DNA of 64,000 nucleotides from assembly GCF_000400715.1 (NCBI RefSeq), contig NZ_KE007344.1, forward strand, positions 1-64,000, read 5' to 3'. The translations under genes were made by a program, and so were the position numbers. Every line of letters starts with the position of its first letter. The stretch's first letter is position 1. Under the pieces are notes generated by a model. It worked only from the letters and a program-made list of their open reading frames with translations, was not told where the DNA came from and ran no database searches. Positions 51,110 to 60,532 of this stretch are shown here, piece by piece. The stretch is from Acinetobacter genomosp. 15BJ (lineage in GTDB: Bacteria > Pseudomonadota > Gammaproteobacteria > Pseudomonadales > Moraxellaceae).

Positions 51110-52018
51110 CTATCTTGCTAATAAAAGAGAGAGGTCTGCTTGGGTCAAACGGAAATGCGCGGTGTCTTGATCTTTCATAATGGGATGCATGAGTGCTTGT
51201 GGATCATCACTATGTTCTAAGCCCAAAGCATGGCCGAACTCATGGGCGATGGTTAAACGTAAGTCATCTGTTGATTCAAACTCGTAAATTAATATTTGTT
51301 TGCCATTAAACAAGCCCTTATGAAATAAATGGGGCTTAAAGCGTTGCTTATACTGGCTGACTGAGGCATTGAGCTGCTGGTCTAAACTATTCAACTCATC
51401 CACTTGCTGATTTAACTGAATGATTCTCTGATTATATTGAGCAATTTCTTGCTGTAGTAACAGCACATTTTGCGTTAAGGTTTGTTGCTGTTGTTGAAAA
51501 TAGTCCTGATTAGCAAATGAGCTGGGTTGCTGTCGTGCATTGTGTTGTTCTTGATTGTAGTGTTGGATTTGCTGATTCAGTTGTTGCTGTTTAAAGTCGA
51601 GAAGCTGTTTACTGCGCAGGATTTCCTGTTCAATCTGATCAAGCTGCCGCTTTTTTTCTACCCAGTGTTGTTGATTCGATTCAAGTTGGCTGAGGTGTTC
51701 TCGGCGTTGTTCGCTTTCCATTTGACGCTCATCATAAATCAGGTGAATCGCGAGTTGAGCATTGGGATCGTAAACAAAATAATCTTGCCCAGTACCATCT
51801 TTCCAGATTTGTGTCGCTTGTTGGCTAATGCTTTTTACTTGCTCGATACTGAGTTTAAAACGCGGGTCGACTTCGGCAATACGATAGCGTAGGCGTGTAT
51901 CTAGTGGACTGGCGATACGGTCTGTCAGCGAGTTAAATTTAAGCTGAGGGTGTTGGCGGGTTTGATAGCCAGACCAAAGCAGAAATAGCACCAATACAAG
52001 AAGGAGGATGAATTTCAT
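51110..52018 (-). CDS. Membrane-anchored or exported matrixin-type zinc metalloprotease, paralog 3
   Basis: A 302-residue paralog whose N-terminus MKFILLLVLVLFLLWSGYQ has a long hydrophobic stretch without an obvious cleavage site, so it may stay anchored in the inner membrane. Matrixin halves are LRYRIAEVDPRFKLSIEQV, AIHLIYDERQ, and HEFGHALGLEHSDDPQALMHP with zinc ligands and Met-turn. The coiled coil between them is the most Gln-rich of the three. The start overlaps the stop of the upstream membrane-protein gene as ATGA, indicating coupling. Confidence 0.82.
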   Translation of the reverse strand: MKFILLLVLVLFLLWSGYQTRQHPQLKFNSLTDRIASPLDTRLRYRIAEVDPRFKLSIEQVKSISQQATQIWKDGTGQDYFVYDPNAQLAIHLIYDERQMESEQRREHLSQLESNQQHWVEKKRQLDQIEQEILRSKQLLDFKQQQLNQQIQHYNQEQHNARQQPSSFANQDYFQQQQQTLTQNVLLLQQEIAQYNQRIIQLNQQVDELNSLDQQLNASVSQYKQRFKPHLFHKGLFNGKQILIYEFESTDDLRLTIAHEFGHALGLEHSDDPQALMHPIMKDQDTAHFRLTQADLSLLLAR

Positions 52019-52431
52019 TCGTTATTTTTGGAAAATAGAGGTTGATATAGGCTTGGTACCATTAAAATCCCCCAGATCAGTGTAGAGAGAATATTGCCTA
52101 GCTCATAAAAAATGGCGCCAAACCCAGATATAAATGTTGAAGAATAACTTGGTAAAAGATAAATAAGTAACAGTGGGAAAAAACTATAAACGTAAAGCTT
52201 TCTCGCCCATTGTTTAAATAAAAGTAAGCCGATGAATACAATAACAAAACCAAGCATAAGTATGCCTGAGATGACAAGTTCCCAGTTCTGAGGATCTTTT
52301 GATACGAGGTCGCTTATTGCAATGGATGTTTCATTGTAAGCATCAAATATTGAGCTGATAAAAATACAGATCAGTGAAAAAATAAATATTAATCTAAATT
52401 GGGTTTTGCTGATAACGGGATCGGTTTTCAT
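52015..52431 (-). CDS. Four-span membrane protein coupled to metalloprotease paralog 3
   Basis: A 138-residue hydrophobic protein; start MKTDPVISKTQ chosen because GAGAG precedes it, although the frame is open for another 30 codons. Four helices fit about residues 12-30, 50-72, 80-98 and 108-128. It ends FSKNNE and its stop overlaps the protease start. I recognise no family; the coupling suggests a role with the protease. Confidence 0.7.
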   Translation of the reverse strand: MKTDPVISKTQFRLIFIFSLICIFISSIFDAYNETSIAISDLVSKDPQNWELVISGILMLGFVIVFIGLLLFKQWARKLYVYSFFPLLLIYLLPSYSSTFISGFGAIFYELGNILSTLIWGILMVPSLYQPLFSKNNE

Positions 52432-52632
52432 CTTCTCTCTAGGTATCATTCTTTTAGTATTTTGGATTATACCGAAATATAATTTCATGTATATCAAACT
52501 AATCCTGCAATATTTAGGCATGATGCCGCCATTTCAGTTTTTGGATTCTGCTTGAGATTGACTCATATAACTGCCATATTGAAGACAAAATTATCGATTC
52601 TGACAATTACAATAAAATGCAAAGGAACATGC

Positions 52633-53517
52633 ATGCTGAAATATCTACTCAAAGCGCCTGAGACCGCATGGGCGGCAGTTTCACCTGCACCCGCAAAGGC
52701 AGAAAATCTAAAAATTAAATATTTGGGCACGGCAGGCTTTATTTTGTCTGATGCCAATCGAACTTTAGTGCTTGATCCTTTTATTAGCCGCCCAAGTCTT
52801 TGGCAGACCTTTACTCAACCCTTATCTAGCGATCCAGCATTGGTCAAACACTTTATCCCTGATGCGGATGAGGTACTGATTGGCCATGCACATTATGACC
52901 ATATTCTAGATGCCGCAGAAGTGTGTAAACAAACAGGCGCTCGCCTAATTGGTTCACAAGCCAGTGTGATGTATGGGCGTTCTGCAGGTTTGCCTGAGCA
53001 ACAGATGCAAGCCACACAGGGAAGGGAGGTCATTCACTGTGGTTCGTGGCAAGTGCTTGGTTTACCTTCAATCCATGGCAAAGCCTTGTTTGGTCGTGTT
53101 CCATTGCCAGGAGATATGACTGCACCACCACCATATCCACCGAAGTTTCATCAGTTACGCCATGGTTTGGTCTTGAATTGGTGGATTGATACAGGACAAC
53201 TGCGCGTTGTTCACATTGATTCCGCCGATTTTATCGAGCAAGAGTTGCAGGGTAAACAAGCTGATATCCTGTGTTTATGTGCAATCGGACGCAAATATCG
53301 TCCAAACTATGTCAAAGATGTGGTGCGACTATTGAAACCGAAATACATTATTCCATGTCATTGGGATAGCATGGTGACGCCGATTGATGACGTTCCTCAG
53401 TTGTTGCCAGGGGTGAATATTCCTGAGTTTATTGAAGAAATAAAAGCGTGTGGTGTAATACCTTTGTTTATGCCGATTCTAGGTGAGCTGTATTTTGATC
53501 AATCTAAATCAATCTAA
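52633..53517 (+). CDS. MBL-fold metallohydrolase
   Basis: A 294-residue cytoplasmic metallo-beta-lactamase-fold enzyme (UlaG/RomA-like group). The metal motif HAHYDH is in LIGHAHYDHILDAAE (about residues 87-101); later metal ligands include the aspartate in VVHIDSADF and the histidine in IIPCHWDSM. AAGGA is seven bases before the chosen ATG. Substrate unknown; N-acyl-phosphatidylethanolamine-type or lactone hydrolases are in the same wide group. Confidence 0.82.
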   Translation: MLKYLLKAPETAWAAVSPAPAKAENLKIKYLGTAGFILSDANRTLVLDPFISRPSLWQTFTQPLSSDPALVKHFIPDADEVLIGHAHYDHILDAAEVCKQTGARLIGSQASVMYGRSAGLPEQQMQATQGREVIHCGSWQVLGLPSIHGKALFGRVPLPGDMTAPPPYPPKFHQLRHGLVLNWWIDTGQLRVVHIDSADFIEQELQGKQADILCLCAIGRKYRPNYVKDVVRLLKPKYIIPCHWDSMVTPIDDVPQLLPGVNIPEFIEEIKACGVIPLFMPILGELYFDQSKSI

Positions 53518-53641
53518 TCGCCACTTTCTATACATTGGTTTTAATTCATTGTTAGCGCAGTCCAACAGGGTAGTCTCCATGCCGCCTCTACAACAGCGAA
53601 AACTAATTTGAGTTTAAATATTGATTATAAAAATTTAATAC

Positions 53642-53671
53642 AAAAAAACCGCGCTTGCGCGCGGTCTTTTT
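53642..53671 (-). terminator. dnaK terminator
   Basis: ACCGCGC/GCGCGGT stem with seven T residues on the minus strand. Confidence 0.88.
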
Positions 53672-53683
53672 TAAAGAGACAAA

Positions 53684-55627
53684 TTATTTTTTGTCATCTT
53701 TTACTTCTGTGAACTCAGCATCTACAACGCCATCGTCCGCTTTTTGTTGTTGACCCGCATCACCACCTTGGAATGCATTTGGATCAAAACCTTCTGCGCC
53801 GCCAGCACCTTGAGCTTGTTCATAAGCACGTTGAGTGATTGGCATCAAGATGTTTTGTAAAGCTTCAGTTTTCGCTTTGATGTCTTCAACATCATTTTCT
53901 TTAGTTGCTGCTTCAAGCTCAGAAACCGCAGTTGTGATCGCAGTTTTTTCATCTTCAGTGACTTTGTCACCAAGATCTTTTACTGCTTTCGTCGAGCTAG
54001 AAACAAGAGCATCTGCTTCGTTACGTGCTTTTGCCAACTCTTCAAACTTACGATCTTCTTCAGCATTCGCTTCAGCATCTTTAATCATTGCTTCGATTTC
54101 AGCATCAGACAAACCTGAGTTTGCTTTGATCTGGATCGATTGCTCTTTACCAGTGCTCTTATCTTTAGCCGATACTTTCAAGATACCGTCAGCGTTGATG
54201 TCGAACGATACTTCAATTTGCGGTACACCACGTGGAGCAGGTGGGATATCGCCTAATTGGAAGTTACCCAACAATTTGTTTTGTTGAGCCATTTTACGTT
54301 CACCTTGGAACACTGAAATGTCTACAGCAGGTTGGTTATCAGCAGCAGTAGAGAATACTTGAGATTTCTTCGCAGGAATCGTCGTGTTTTTCTCAATAAT
54401 CGCTGTTAATACGCCACCCATGGTTTCGATACCAAGTGTTAATGGGGTTACGTCTAATAAAAGTACGTCAGTTTTGTCGCCAGACAATACTGCACCTTGA
54501 ATCGCTGCACCAATCGCAACCGCTTCGTCAGGGTTCACGTCTTTACGTGGCTCTTTACCGAAGAATTCTTGTACTTTTTGTTGTACAAGTGGCATACGAG
54601 ACTGACCACCCACTAAGATCACGTCAGAGATGTCAGACGTTGAAAGGCCTGCATCTTTAAGCGCAATACGGCAAGGCTCAATCGTACGAGCAACTAAGTC
54701 AGCAACCAAGCCTTCAAGTTTTGCACGTGTTACGTTGATCACTAAGTGCTTAGGACCAGTCGCATCAGCTGTGATGTATGGAAGGTTGATTTCAGTTGCA
54801 TTCGATGAAGAAAGCTCGATTTTTGCTTTTTCAGCAGCTTCTTTCAAACGTTGTAACGCAAGTGGATCATTTTTCAAGTTCACACTTTGTTCTTTCTTGA
54901 ATTCTTCAACCAAGAATTCAATTAATGCGTTATCAAAGTCTTCACCACCAAGGAAAGTATCACCATTTGTTGATAACACTTCGATTTGTTGGTCGCCATC
55001 AAGGTCAGCGATTTCAATGATTGATACGTCGAATGTACCACCACCTAAGTCGTAAACCGCGATTTTACGATCGCCTTCTTTTTTGTCCATACCGAACGCA
55101 AGTGCCGCAGCAGTTGGTTCGTTGATGATACGTTTAACATCAAGACCTGCGATTTTACCTGCGTCTTTAGTTGCTTGACGTTGTGCATCGTTAAAGTAAG
55201 CAGGAACAGTAATAACTGCTTCAGTTACTGTTTCACCTAAATAGTCTTCTGCAGTTTTCTTCATCTTTTTCAAGATTTCAGCAGAGATCTGTTGAGGCGC
55301 TAATTTTTTATCGTTTACTTCAACCCAAGCATCGCCATTGTCTGCTTTGATGATTTTGTAAGGTACAAGACCGATGTCTTTTTGTACCGCTTGATCTTCG
55401 TAGCGACGACCGATTAAACGCTTGATTGCGAATAATGTATTTTTCGGGTTGGTTACCGCTTGGCGTTTCGCGCTTTGACCAACAAGGATCTCGCCATCTT
55501 TATATGCAATGATCGATGGAGTTGTACGCGTACCTTCTGCGTTTTCGATTACTTTTACTTTATCGCCTTCAAGTACAGCAACACATGAGTTGGTAGTACC
55601 TAAGTCAATACCAATAATTTTTGCCAT
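53684..55627 (-). CDS. dnaK: Chaperone DnaK (Hsp70)
   Basis: The 647-residue ATP-dependent chaperone starts [18 protein letters not shown]. Hsp70 signatures [22 protein letters not shown] and [13 protein letters not shown] are present, and the C-terminus ends with the acidic [14 protein letters not shown]. The longest frame adds ten codons with no support. A sigma-32 type promoter lies 50-76 bp upstream. grpE is upstream on the same strand with its own promoter. Confidence 0.98.
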   Translation of the reverse strand: MAKIIGIDLGTTNSCVAVLEGDKVKVIENAEGTRTTPSIIAYKDGEILVGQSAKRQAVTNPKNTLFAIKRLIGRRYEDQAVQKDIGLVPYKIIKADNGDAWVEVNDKKLAPQQISAEILKKMKKTAEDYLGETVTEAVITVPAYFNDAQRQATKDAGKIAGLDVKRIINEPTAAALAFGMDKKEGDRKIAVYDLGGGTFDVSIIEIADLDGDQQIEVLSTNGDTFLGGEDFDNALIEFLVEEFKKEQSVNLKNDPLALQRLKEAAEKAKIELSSSNATEINLPYITADATGPKHLVINVTRAKLEGLVADLVARTIEPCRIALKDAGLSTSDISDVILVGGQSRMPLVQQKVQEFFGKEPRKDVNPDEAVAIGAAIQGAVLSGDKTDVLLLDVTPLTLGIETMGGVLTAIIEKNTTIPAKKSQVFSTAADNQPAVDISVFQGERKMAQQNKLLGNFQLGDIPPAPRGVPQIEVSFDINADGILKVSAKDKSTGKEQSIQIKANSGLSDAEIEAMIKDAEANAEEDRKFEELAKARNEADALVSSSTKAVKDLGDKVTEDEKTAITTAVSELEAATKENDVEDIKAKTEALQNILMPITQRAYEQAQGAGGAEGFDPNAFQGGDAGQQQKADDGVVDAEFTEVKDDKK

Positions 55628-55674
55628 TGTTTGTGTTCCTCTAAAATTTTGTTGCAATGTTTTGCTTGTTATTC

Positions 55675-55703
55675 GATATGAGAGTCAATTGGTATTTTTC
55701 AAG
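55675..55703 (-). promoter_or_regulatory. Heat-shock (sigma-32) promoter of dnaK
   Basis: CTTGAA, a 15-bp spacer and CTCATATC on the minus strand, close to the sigma-32 consensus CTTGAA-N13-17-CCCCAT. An overlapping TTGACT suggests a possible sigma-70 promoter too. Confidence 0.6.
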
Positions 55704-55778
55704 CATTTTTATGAAAAAAAATCAAAAAACTCTCAGATTCGTACGCTTTTGAGCAAATAAACGCTTTGCTCACGTAGA

Positions 55779-56324
55779 TTATTGACCCACCATCACCATC
55801 GCTGGGCGAAGTAAACGACCATTTAAGGTGTAACCTTTCTGTAAAACAGTGCCAATTTGATTGGCTTTAGCCGTTGGATCGATACCGACAGCTTGGTGTA
55901 AATCAGCATTGAAACCATTTTGGGTATCTGCTTCAACAACACCAAATTTTTCTAGTGTGGTGAGTAATGATTTCAAAGTCAGCTTAATCCCTTCAAGTAC
56001 GGGTGTTTGTTCTTCACCCGCAGCTTGAATTGCACGTTCTAGGTTATCGACAGAATCCAATAATTCTTTCGCAAATTTTTCTAGCACAGTCTCTTTATGC
56101 TTTTCAGACTCACGTTGAATGCGTTCAACACTCTTTTGTGCTTCATAAACAGCATTGGCTGTACGTGCTTTTTCGAGTTTTAAGCTTTCTTCGAGTTTAG
56201 TGATTTGAGCTTGTAAATCTTCAACGCTAAGCTCGTTTGCTTGCTCTACACCTTCAGCTTGAGTTTGTTCAGTTTGTTGCTCATTTTGAATGTCTTGAGC
56301 TTGCTCATTGTGCTCATTAGCCAT
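55779..56324 (-). CDS. grpE: Nucleotide exchange factor GrpE
   Basis: Releases ADP from DnaK. The 181-residue protein starts [11 protein letters not shown] after GGAG; the longest frame adds 11 codons. A polar N-terminus and a long helix (about 45-95) are followed by the beta-domain with the [20 protein letters not shown] and [18 protein letters not shown] blocks. It precedes dnaK by 150 bp. Confidence 0.97.
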   Translation of the reverse strand: MANEHNEQAQDIQNEQQTEQTQAEGVEQANELSVEDLQAQITKLEESLKLEKARTANAVYEAQKSVERIQRESEKHKETVLEKFAKELLDSVDNLERAIQAAGEEQTPVLEGIKLTLKSLLTTLEKFGVVEADTQNGFNADLHQAVGIDPTAKANQIGTVLQKGYTLNGRLLRPAMVMVGQ

Positions 56325-56434
56325 TGATGATCTCCGTTGAAAAAAGTTCTTAAACATGTACAGTCCTTCTGGCGTTAATGCTCATAGGGGTAAACCCGAA
56401 CTGCCACATCTTGGTCATTCATAGATAGGGATGA

Positions 56435-56461
56435 AGTATGGGCAACGCGACAAAATTCAAG
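56435..56461 (-). promoter_or_regulatory. Heat-shock (sigma-32) promoter of grpE
   Basis: CTTGAA, 13-14 bp, CCCATACTT on the minus strand, a good sigma-32 match with a leader of about 100 nt. Confidence 0.7.
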
Positions 56462-56483
56462 CGTTCAGGTCGATTTAAATCTT

Positions 56484-57377
56484 TTAATTTTGCTGATTTA
56501 AGTAAAAATTTAAGTTTTCAATCACAAAAGCAATAAATTCTTGAGTGATTTTTGGTAAATGTTGTCTGGATGCATAAACCAAAGATAAGGTGAGATCGGG
56601 TGCCGAAAAATTGGTAAACACCTGTTGCAAACGTTGCTGAGCAATATCTTTACGCACCAGCAACGTTGGCAGCATCGCAATACCTTGTGCCTTAAGACAC
56701 ATCTGATAAAGCGCAATCACATCATTGCTTTTAAACGTAACATTTAAAGGGTAGTTCTGGGGTTGCTGATCTGTATCAAATAAGGTCCAGTATTGGTTGT
56801 GTGTGTGATGGGCTATGCATTCATGTTGAATGAGTTGACTGGGATGTAACAGGGGAGTGTGGTCTTGTAAGTAATGTGGGTGTGCGCAAAAAGTGGATTC
56901 AATTTGACAGACTGGGCGGGCAATCAGCCCATCTGCGACTTTCTGGGTAATGCGTAGTGCCAGATCCACATGAGCATCCATCAGGTCGACGGTATTTTCC
57001 GTTAAATAGACATCAAAATGAATCTGTGGATAGCGTTTTTTAAATTGCTTGATACATTCATTCACGCCAAGCTGAAATAAAAATAAGCCACAGGTAAAAC
57101 GGATGGTACCGCTGTGCTGTTCTGGCGCGGCTAAGCCTTCTAATAGTTGTTGCTGTTGTAAAATATTTTCGCAATAGACCAAAGCTTTTTCACCAGCAGG
57201 GGTGAGTGAAACTTTACGGGTATTGCGTTGAAACAGACGCGTCGAAAAAGTTTGTTCGAGATGGTCTAAGTAACGGGAGACCATCGCTTTAGAATAATCG
57301 AGATGTTCAGCAGCTTTGCTGAGATTGCCTTGATGCGCAATACAGACAAAGACTTGGATCGCTTTTAATGTGTCCAT
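56484..57377 (-). CDS. LysR-family transcriptional regulator
   Basis: A 297-residue regulator starting MDTLKAIQVFVCIAHQGNLSKAAEHLDYS with its winged helix at the N-terminus and an effector-binding domain of the type seen in CrgA/AaeR-like regulators. It is divergent from the MBL-like gene, and the 107-bp gap has the dyad GTTGCA-N5-TGCAAC close to its own start. Control of the neighbour is inferred. Confidence 0.88.
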   Translation of the reverse strand: MDTLKAIQVFVCIAHQGNLSKAAEHLDYSKAMVSRYLDHLEQTFSTRLFQRNTRKVSLTPAGEKALVYCENILQQQQLLEGLAAPEQHSGTIRFTCGLFLFQLGVNECIKQFKKRYPQIHFDVYLTENTVDLMDAHVDLALRITQKVADGLIARPVCQIESTFCAHPHYLQDHTPLLHPSQLIQHECIAHHTHNQYWTLFDTDQQPQNYPLNVTFKSNDVIALYQMCLKAQGIAMLPTLLVRKDIAQQRLQQVFTNFSAPDLTLSLVYASRQHLPKITQEFIAFVIENLNFYLNQQN

Positions 57378-57390
57378 CGTTATTATCATT

Positions 57391-57407
57391 GTTGCAAGAT
57401 ATGCAAC
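57391..57407. promoter_or_regulatory. Candidate LysR operator
   Basis: Perfect dyad GTTGCA-AGATA-TGCAAC, with the T-N11-A feature, between the divergent LysR and MBL-like genes. A second dyad GCAATAATTGC is at 57437-57447. Confidence 0.5.
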
Positions 57408-57484
57408 ATTTTATCTTAATTTAGTGTATTTATTTAGCAATAATTGCAATTTAAAGTGTTCCTTATCAGATTGGAGACGATAAG

Positions 57485-58339
57485 ATGAATACCAAACCTT
57501 ATATTATTGCTTTATCCACGTTAGCGGCAACATCTACAGCTTTTGCGCAAGATTTAAAAATTCAAAACTTTCTGGCTCAACCAGAACACTTTGGTGTGAC
57601 CTCAACCTTAATTGAAGGTGATAAAGAGGTCTTATTGGTGAATGCGCAATTTTCTAAATCGGAAGCATTACGTATTGCAGCCGATATTTTAGATAGCGGT
57701 AAAACATTAAAGACCATTTTTGTCAGCTATGGCGATCCTGATTTTTATTTTGGTTTGGATGTATTTAAGCAGTACTTCCCGAATGTACAGGTGATTGCGA
57801 CCCCTGAAACGGTGAAGCATATTCAGGATACGCAAGCACTGAAAGTACAGTACTGGGGACCAAAAATGGGTGCCAATGCACCGAGCAAGATTATTGTTCC
57901 GCAAGTGTATACGGCTAAAACCTTAAAATTAGAAAATGAAAATATCGAAATCAAAGGTAAGAAAGAACTCACTTATTTATGGATTCCGAGTGCCAAAGCT
58001 GTTGTCGGTGGTATCCCAGTGTCATCGGGTATTCATCTTTGGACTGCGGATACCCCAACAGCCAAAGATCGTGCAGAAGTGGTACAGACTTTAGAGAGTA
58101 TCAAAGCCTTAAATCCACAAGTGGTGGTACCTGCACATATGAAAGTAGGCGCAGCGGAAGGTCTTGATGCGGTGAATTTCTCGATTGACTATTTAAAGCA
58201 ATATGAGAAAGCGGTAAAAGCCAGCAAAAATTCAGCTGAATTAATTGGAATTATGCAAAAACAGTATCCAACTTTAGGTGAGTCGAGCAGTTTAGAGTTG
58301 GGCGCCAAAGTGGTTAAAGGTGAGATGCAATGGCCTTAA
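57485..58339 (+). CDS. Exported MBL-fold protein with a degenerate metal site
   Basis: A 284-residue protein with a signal peptide (ending near AFA-QD), of the Vmh/MBL-fold type. The region where HxHxDH should lie reads TIFVSYGDPDFYFGLDVF: the first two histidines are replaced, leaving only the aspartate. A late histidine is in VVPAHMKVG. Metal-dependent hydrolysis therefore seems unlikely or altered. A LysR gene is divergent. Confidence 0.82.
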   Translation: MNTKPYIIALSTLAATSTAFAQDLKIQNFLAQPEHFGVTSTLIEGDKEVLLVNAQFSKSEALRIAADILDSGKTLKTIFVSYGDPDFYFGLDVFKQYFPNVQVIATPETVKHIQDTQALKVQYWGPKMGANAPSKIIVPQVYTAKTLKLENENIEIKGKKELTYLWIPSAKAVVGGIPVSSGIHLWTADTPTAKDRAEVVQTLESIKALNPQVVVPAHMKVGAAEGLDAVNFSIDYLKQYEKAVKASKNSAELIGIMQKQYPTLGESSSLELGAKVVKGEMQWP

Positions 58340-58356
58340 ACCAAGCTAAATAAATT

Positions 58357-58388
58357 GAAAAACCGTGATCAGAAGTCACGGTTTTTTT
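58357..58388 (+). terminator. Terminator after the MBL-like gene
   Basis: AAAACCGTGA/TCACGGTTTT stem with seven T residues. The rest of the gap to 58728 is AT-rich with nothing recognised. Confidence 0.9.
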
Positions 58389-58728
58389 ATGAATGCTACA
58401 TTTATTTTTAATCAAAATTACGCAATTGTAATCTTTTAAGCAGATTGTACGGTGTTTCTATGAATTATAAAAAAATAAGATAATCGCTTTTTAACTGAAA
58501 AAATAAAACTAAAAACCGTGAAATTACTTTAACTCTAATGCTTTAGCGATTTTGAATGTTTTTTTTAATATGTGAAATATGAAAAGAGTTGATTTAAGAA
58601 AAATTGCAAAATAGAGCGGCTTACATAACAAACTGCAACTAATCCGCATCACGTCCAAGAAAAAAATTGTGAATCATAGGCATCGCAAAGACAACTTTGC
58701 TTTTTGTCATAATGAAAGGAAATACGAA

Positions 58729-58968
58729 ATGAAAAAGTTAGCATTGATTTCTGCGGTTGTAGCTGGTGTTGCATTAACAGCTGTAGGTTGCTCAACTCAA
58801 GGTGGTTTAGACGCGTCTGGCTCAGCTCAAACAACTGGTGCAAGCCCAGCAGGTGTACAAGGTGGTGTTGGCGTACAAGGTGGTTCATCAGTTGATGTTC
58901 AATCTGGTGGTGCTTCTGCTGATGTATCTGGTTCAGTTTCTGGTTCAGCAGGTACGACTGCTCAATAA
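58729..58968 (+). CDS. Small Gly/Ser-rich lipoprotein
   Basis: A 79-residue protein starting MKKLALISAVVAGVALTAVGC, where AVGC is a lipobox with the modified cysteine at residue 21. The mature part is almost only Gly, Ser, Ala, Gln and Val with short repeats (GVQGG, GVGVQGGSS, ADVSGSVSGSAG) and would be flexible. AAAGGA precedes the start. No function is known. Confidence 0.8.
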   Translation: MKKLALISAVVAGVALTAVGCSTQGGLDASGSAQTTGASPAGVQGGVGVQGGSSVDVQSGGASADVSGSVSGSAGTTAQ

Positions 58969-59095
58969 TTTTTTAGAATGAAGTTGGCTTCGCATAAGAT
59001 TAAACACACGATGCCGCATGCAATCTTAATAATGTACTGCTATACATTTCGCGAAGTTAACTTAATTCATAAAACTGACACTTTTAGAGTGCTAT

Positions 59096-59126
59096 AAACT
59101 AGAACGAATTCATTCGTTCTAGTTTT
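59096..59126 (+). terminator. Terminator in the gap before the esterase gene
   Basis: AAACTAGAACGAA and TTCGTTCTAGTTT form a perfect long stem followed by TTTAT. Probably ends the lipoprotein transcript, 130 bp beyond its stop. Confidence 0.75.
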
Positions 59127-59301
59127 ATCGTTTTAACAATCTCATGTTAAAACAGCATTTAATTGACATAAAAAATAGCTGTGAATAAGCACTATGGATA
59201 ATGACTTTTTGATAGTAGCCCTTTAGCGTACGACATATTTTTCAAATCTTGAACTTGATCTAAGACTTTAGAAAAGCATATAGTCGAAGACAACAAGAAT
59301 T

Positions 59302-60399
59302 ATGGACAGAGCGAAGAAGGGGACAGAAGTGACAGCATTACCTCAAAAAATTCAAACAATTTTAGACAAAGGGCAAGGCCCTGCTGCACGAGCGCTAGAT
59401 AAGCTCCCCAAAATTGTACAAGAGTCTCTCGCTAAGCTTCTCGCTTATCCGCACCAATATCCAGATTTGGATTCTTTTACCAAATGTCTGATGGCCGTCC
59501 AAATTAAACAAGGTCGCATTGGCTTTATTGGTGATGATCCAATTGAGTCCCGTCGTCAGTTTGATGCGCAAATGTTGGCAATCATCAATAAACCAACATC
59601 GATTGAATCTGTTGAGGACATTCGTCTTCCTTTGCAAAGTGGTACGGTCTTTGCCAGACATTATCATCCTGCACCCAATAAGAAATTGCCGATCATTGTG
59701 TTCTATCATGGCGGTGGTTTTGTGGTGGGTGGACTGGATACGCATGACGAAGCTTGCCGCCTGATTGCCAAATATGCAAAAGTACAGGTCTTAAGTATTG
59801 ATTATCCACTTGCACCAGAAGCATCACCACAACTGCTGATCAAATCATGTGAAGATGCACTGGCGTGGGTATATCAAAATCGCCGTCAATTGAAAATCTA
59901 TAAGAATCGTATTGCCGTTGCAGGAGATAGTGCAGGGGGCAATATTAGTACTGTGGTTGCACAGCATTCCGTGGGTAAAGCCTACGCGCCGCAAGCACAA
60001 TTATTGATTTATCCTGTCGTTGATTTCAAAAGCCGCCATCCTTCGTTCTATGCCTATGGAGAGGGCTTGGTGTTGACCAGTAAAGATGTGGATTATGTGA
60101 CGGACTATTATGCAACACAGCATGATGTTGCGTTAGATGATCCGTTAATCTCACCAACCTATGGCAGTCTTAGAAAGTTAGCACCTGCTTATGTGATTAC
60201 TGCTGGGCATGATCTACTTCATGATGAGGGTGCAATCTATAGCCATAAGCTCAGACAAAATGGGGTTAAAGTCCAATATGTTGATTACCCAGATCAGACT
60301 CATGGCTTTATTAACCTCACGCCAGTCTCAAGTAAGGCCAAACGCAATACCATTGAAGTTGCCAAAAACTTTAGAAAATTTTGGGATAAACATAGTTAA
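59302..60399 (+). CDS. Alpha/beta hydrolase, hormone-sensitive-lipase family esterase
   Basis: Serine esterase of 365 residues. The oxyanion motif HGGGFVVGG (about residues 137-145), the nucleophile GDSAGGN, the acid in YGSLRKLAPAYVITAGHDLLHDEG and the His in QTHGFINL give a full catalytic triad. No signal peptide is visible. A GTG at 59329 lies six bases after AAGGGG and may be the true start, which would shorten the protein by nine residues. Confidence 0.88.
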   Translation: MDRAKKGTEVTALPQKIQTILDKGQGPAARALDKLPKIVQESLAKLLAYPHQYPDLDSFTKCLMAVQIKQGRIGFIGDDPIESRRQFDAQMLAIINKPTSIESVEDIRLPLQSGTVFARHYHPAPNKKLPIIVFYHGGGFVVGGLDTHDEACRLIAKYAKVQVLSIDYPLAPEASPQLLIKSCEDALAWVYQNRRQLKIYKNRIAVAGDSAGGNISTVVAQHSVGKAYAPQAQLLIYPVVDFKSRHPSFYAYGEGLVLTSKDVDYVTDYYATQHDVALDDPLISPTYGSLRKLAPAYVITAGHDLLHDEGAIYSHKLRQNGVKVQYVDYPDQTHGFINLTPVSSKAKRNTIEVAKNFRKFWDKHS

Positions 60400-60410
60400 T
60401 AAACTCCGAG

Positions 60411-60434
60411 CCGATGTTTCACGTGAAACATCGG
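60411..60434. other. parS: Perfect parS site inside a terminator hairpin
   Basis: TGTTTCACGTGAAACA at 60415-60430 is an exact match to the canonical parS 16-mer, extended to a 24-bp perfect palindrome by CCGA and TCGG. Six T residues follow, so the transcript of the esterase gene would end here too. ParB binding is expected from the consensus. Confidence 0.85.
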
Positions 60435-60532
60435 TTTTTTGTTTTAAAGATAACAAATAGAAATAGCAAAATAGAATTAGCAAAACTAAGATGAGCGTTC
60501 ACAACAAATCAATGATCAAGCCGAGAAAAGCA

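Noticed and set aside
53835..55055. Long serine-rich frames opposite dnaK
   Set aside because: Typical antisense shadows of a strongly codon-biased gene; dnaK itself is certain.
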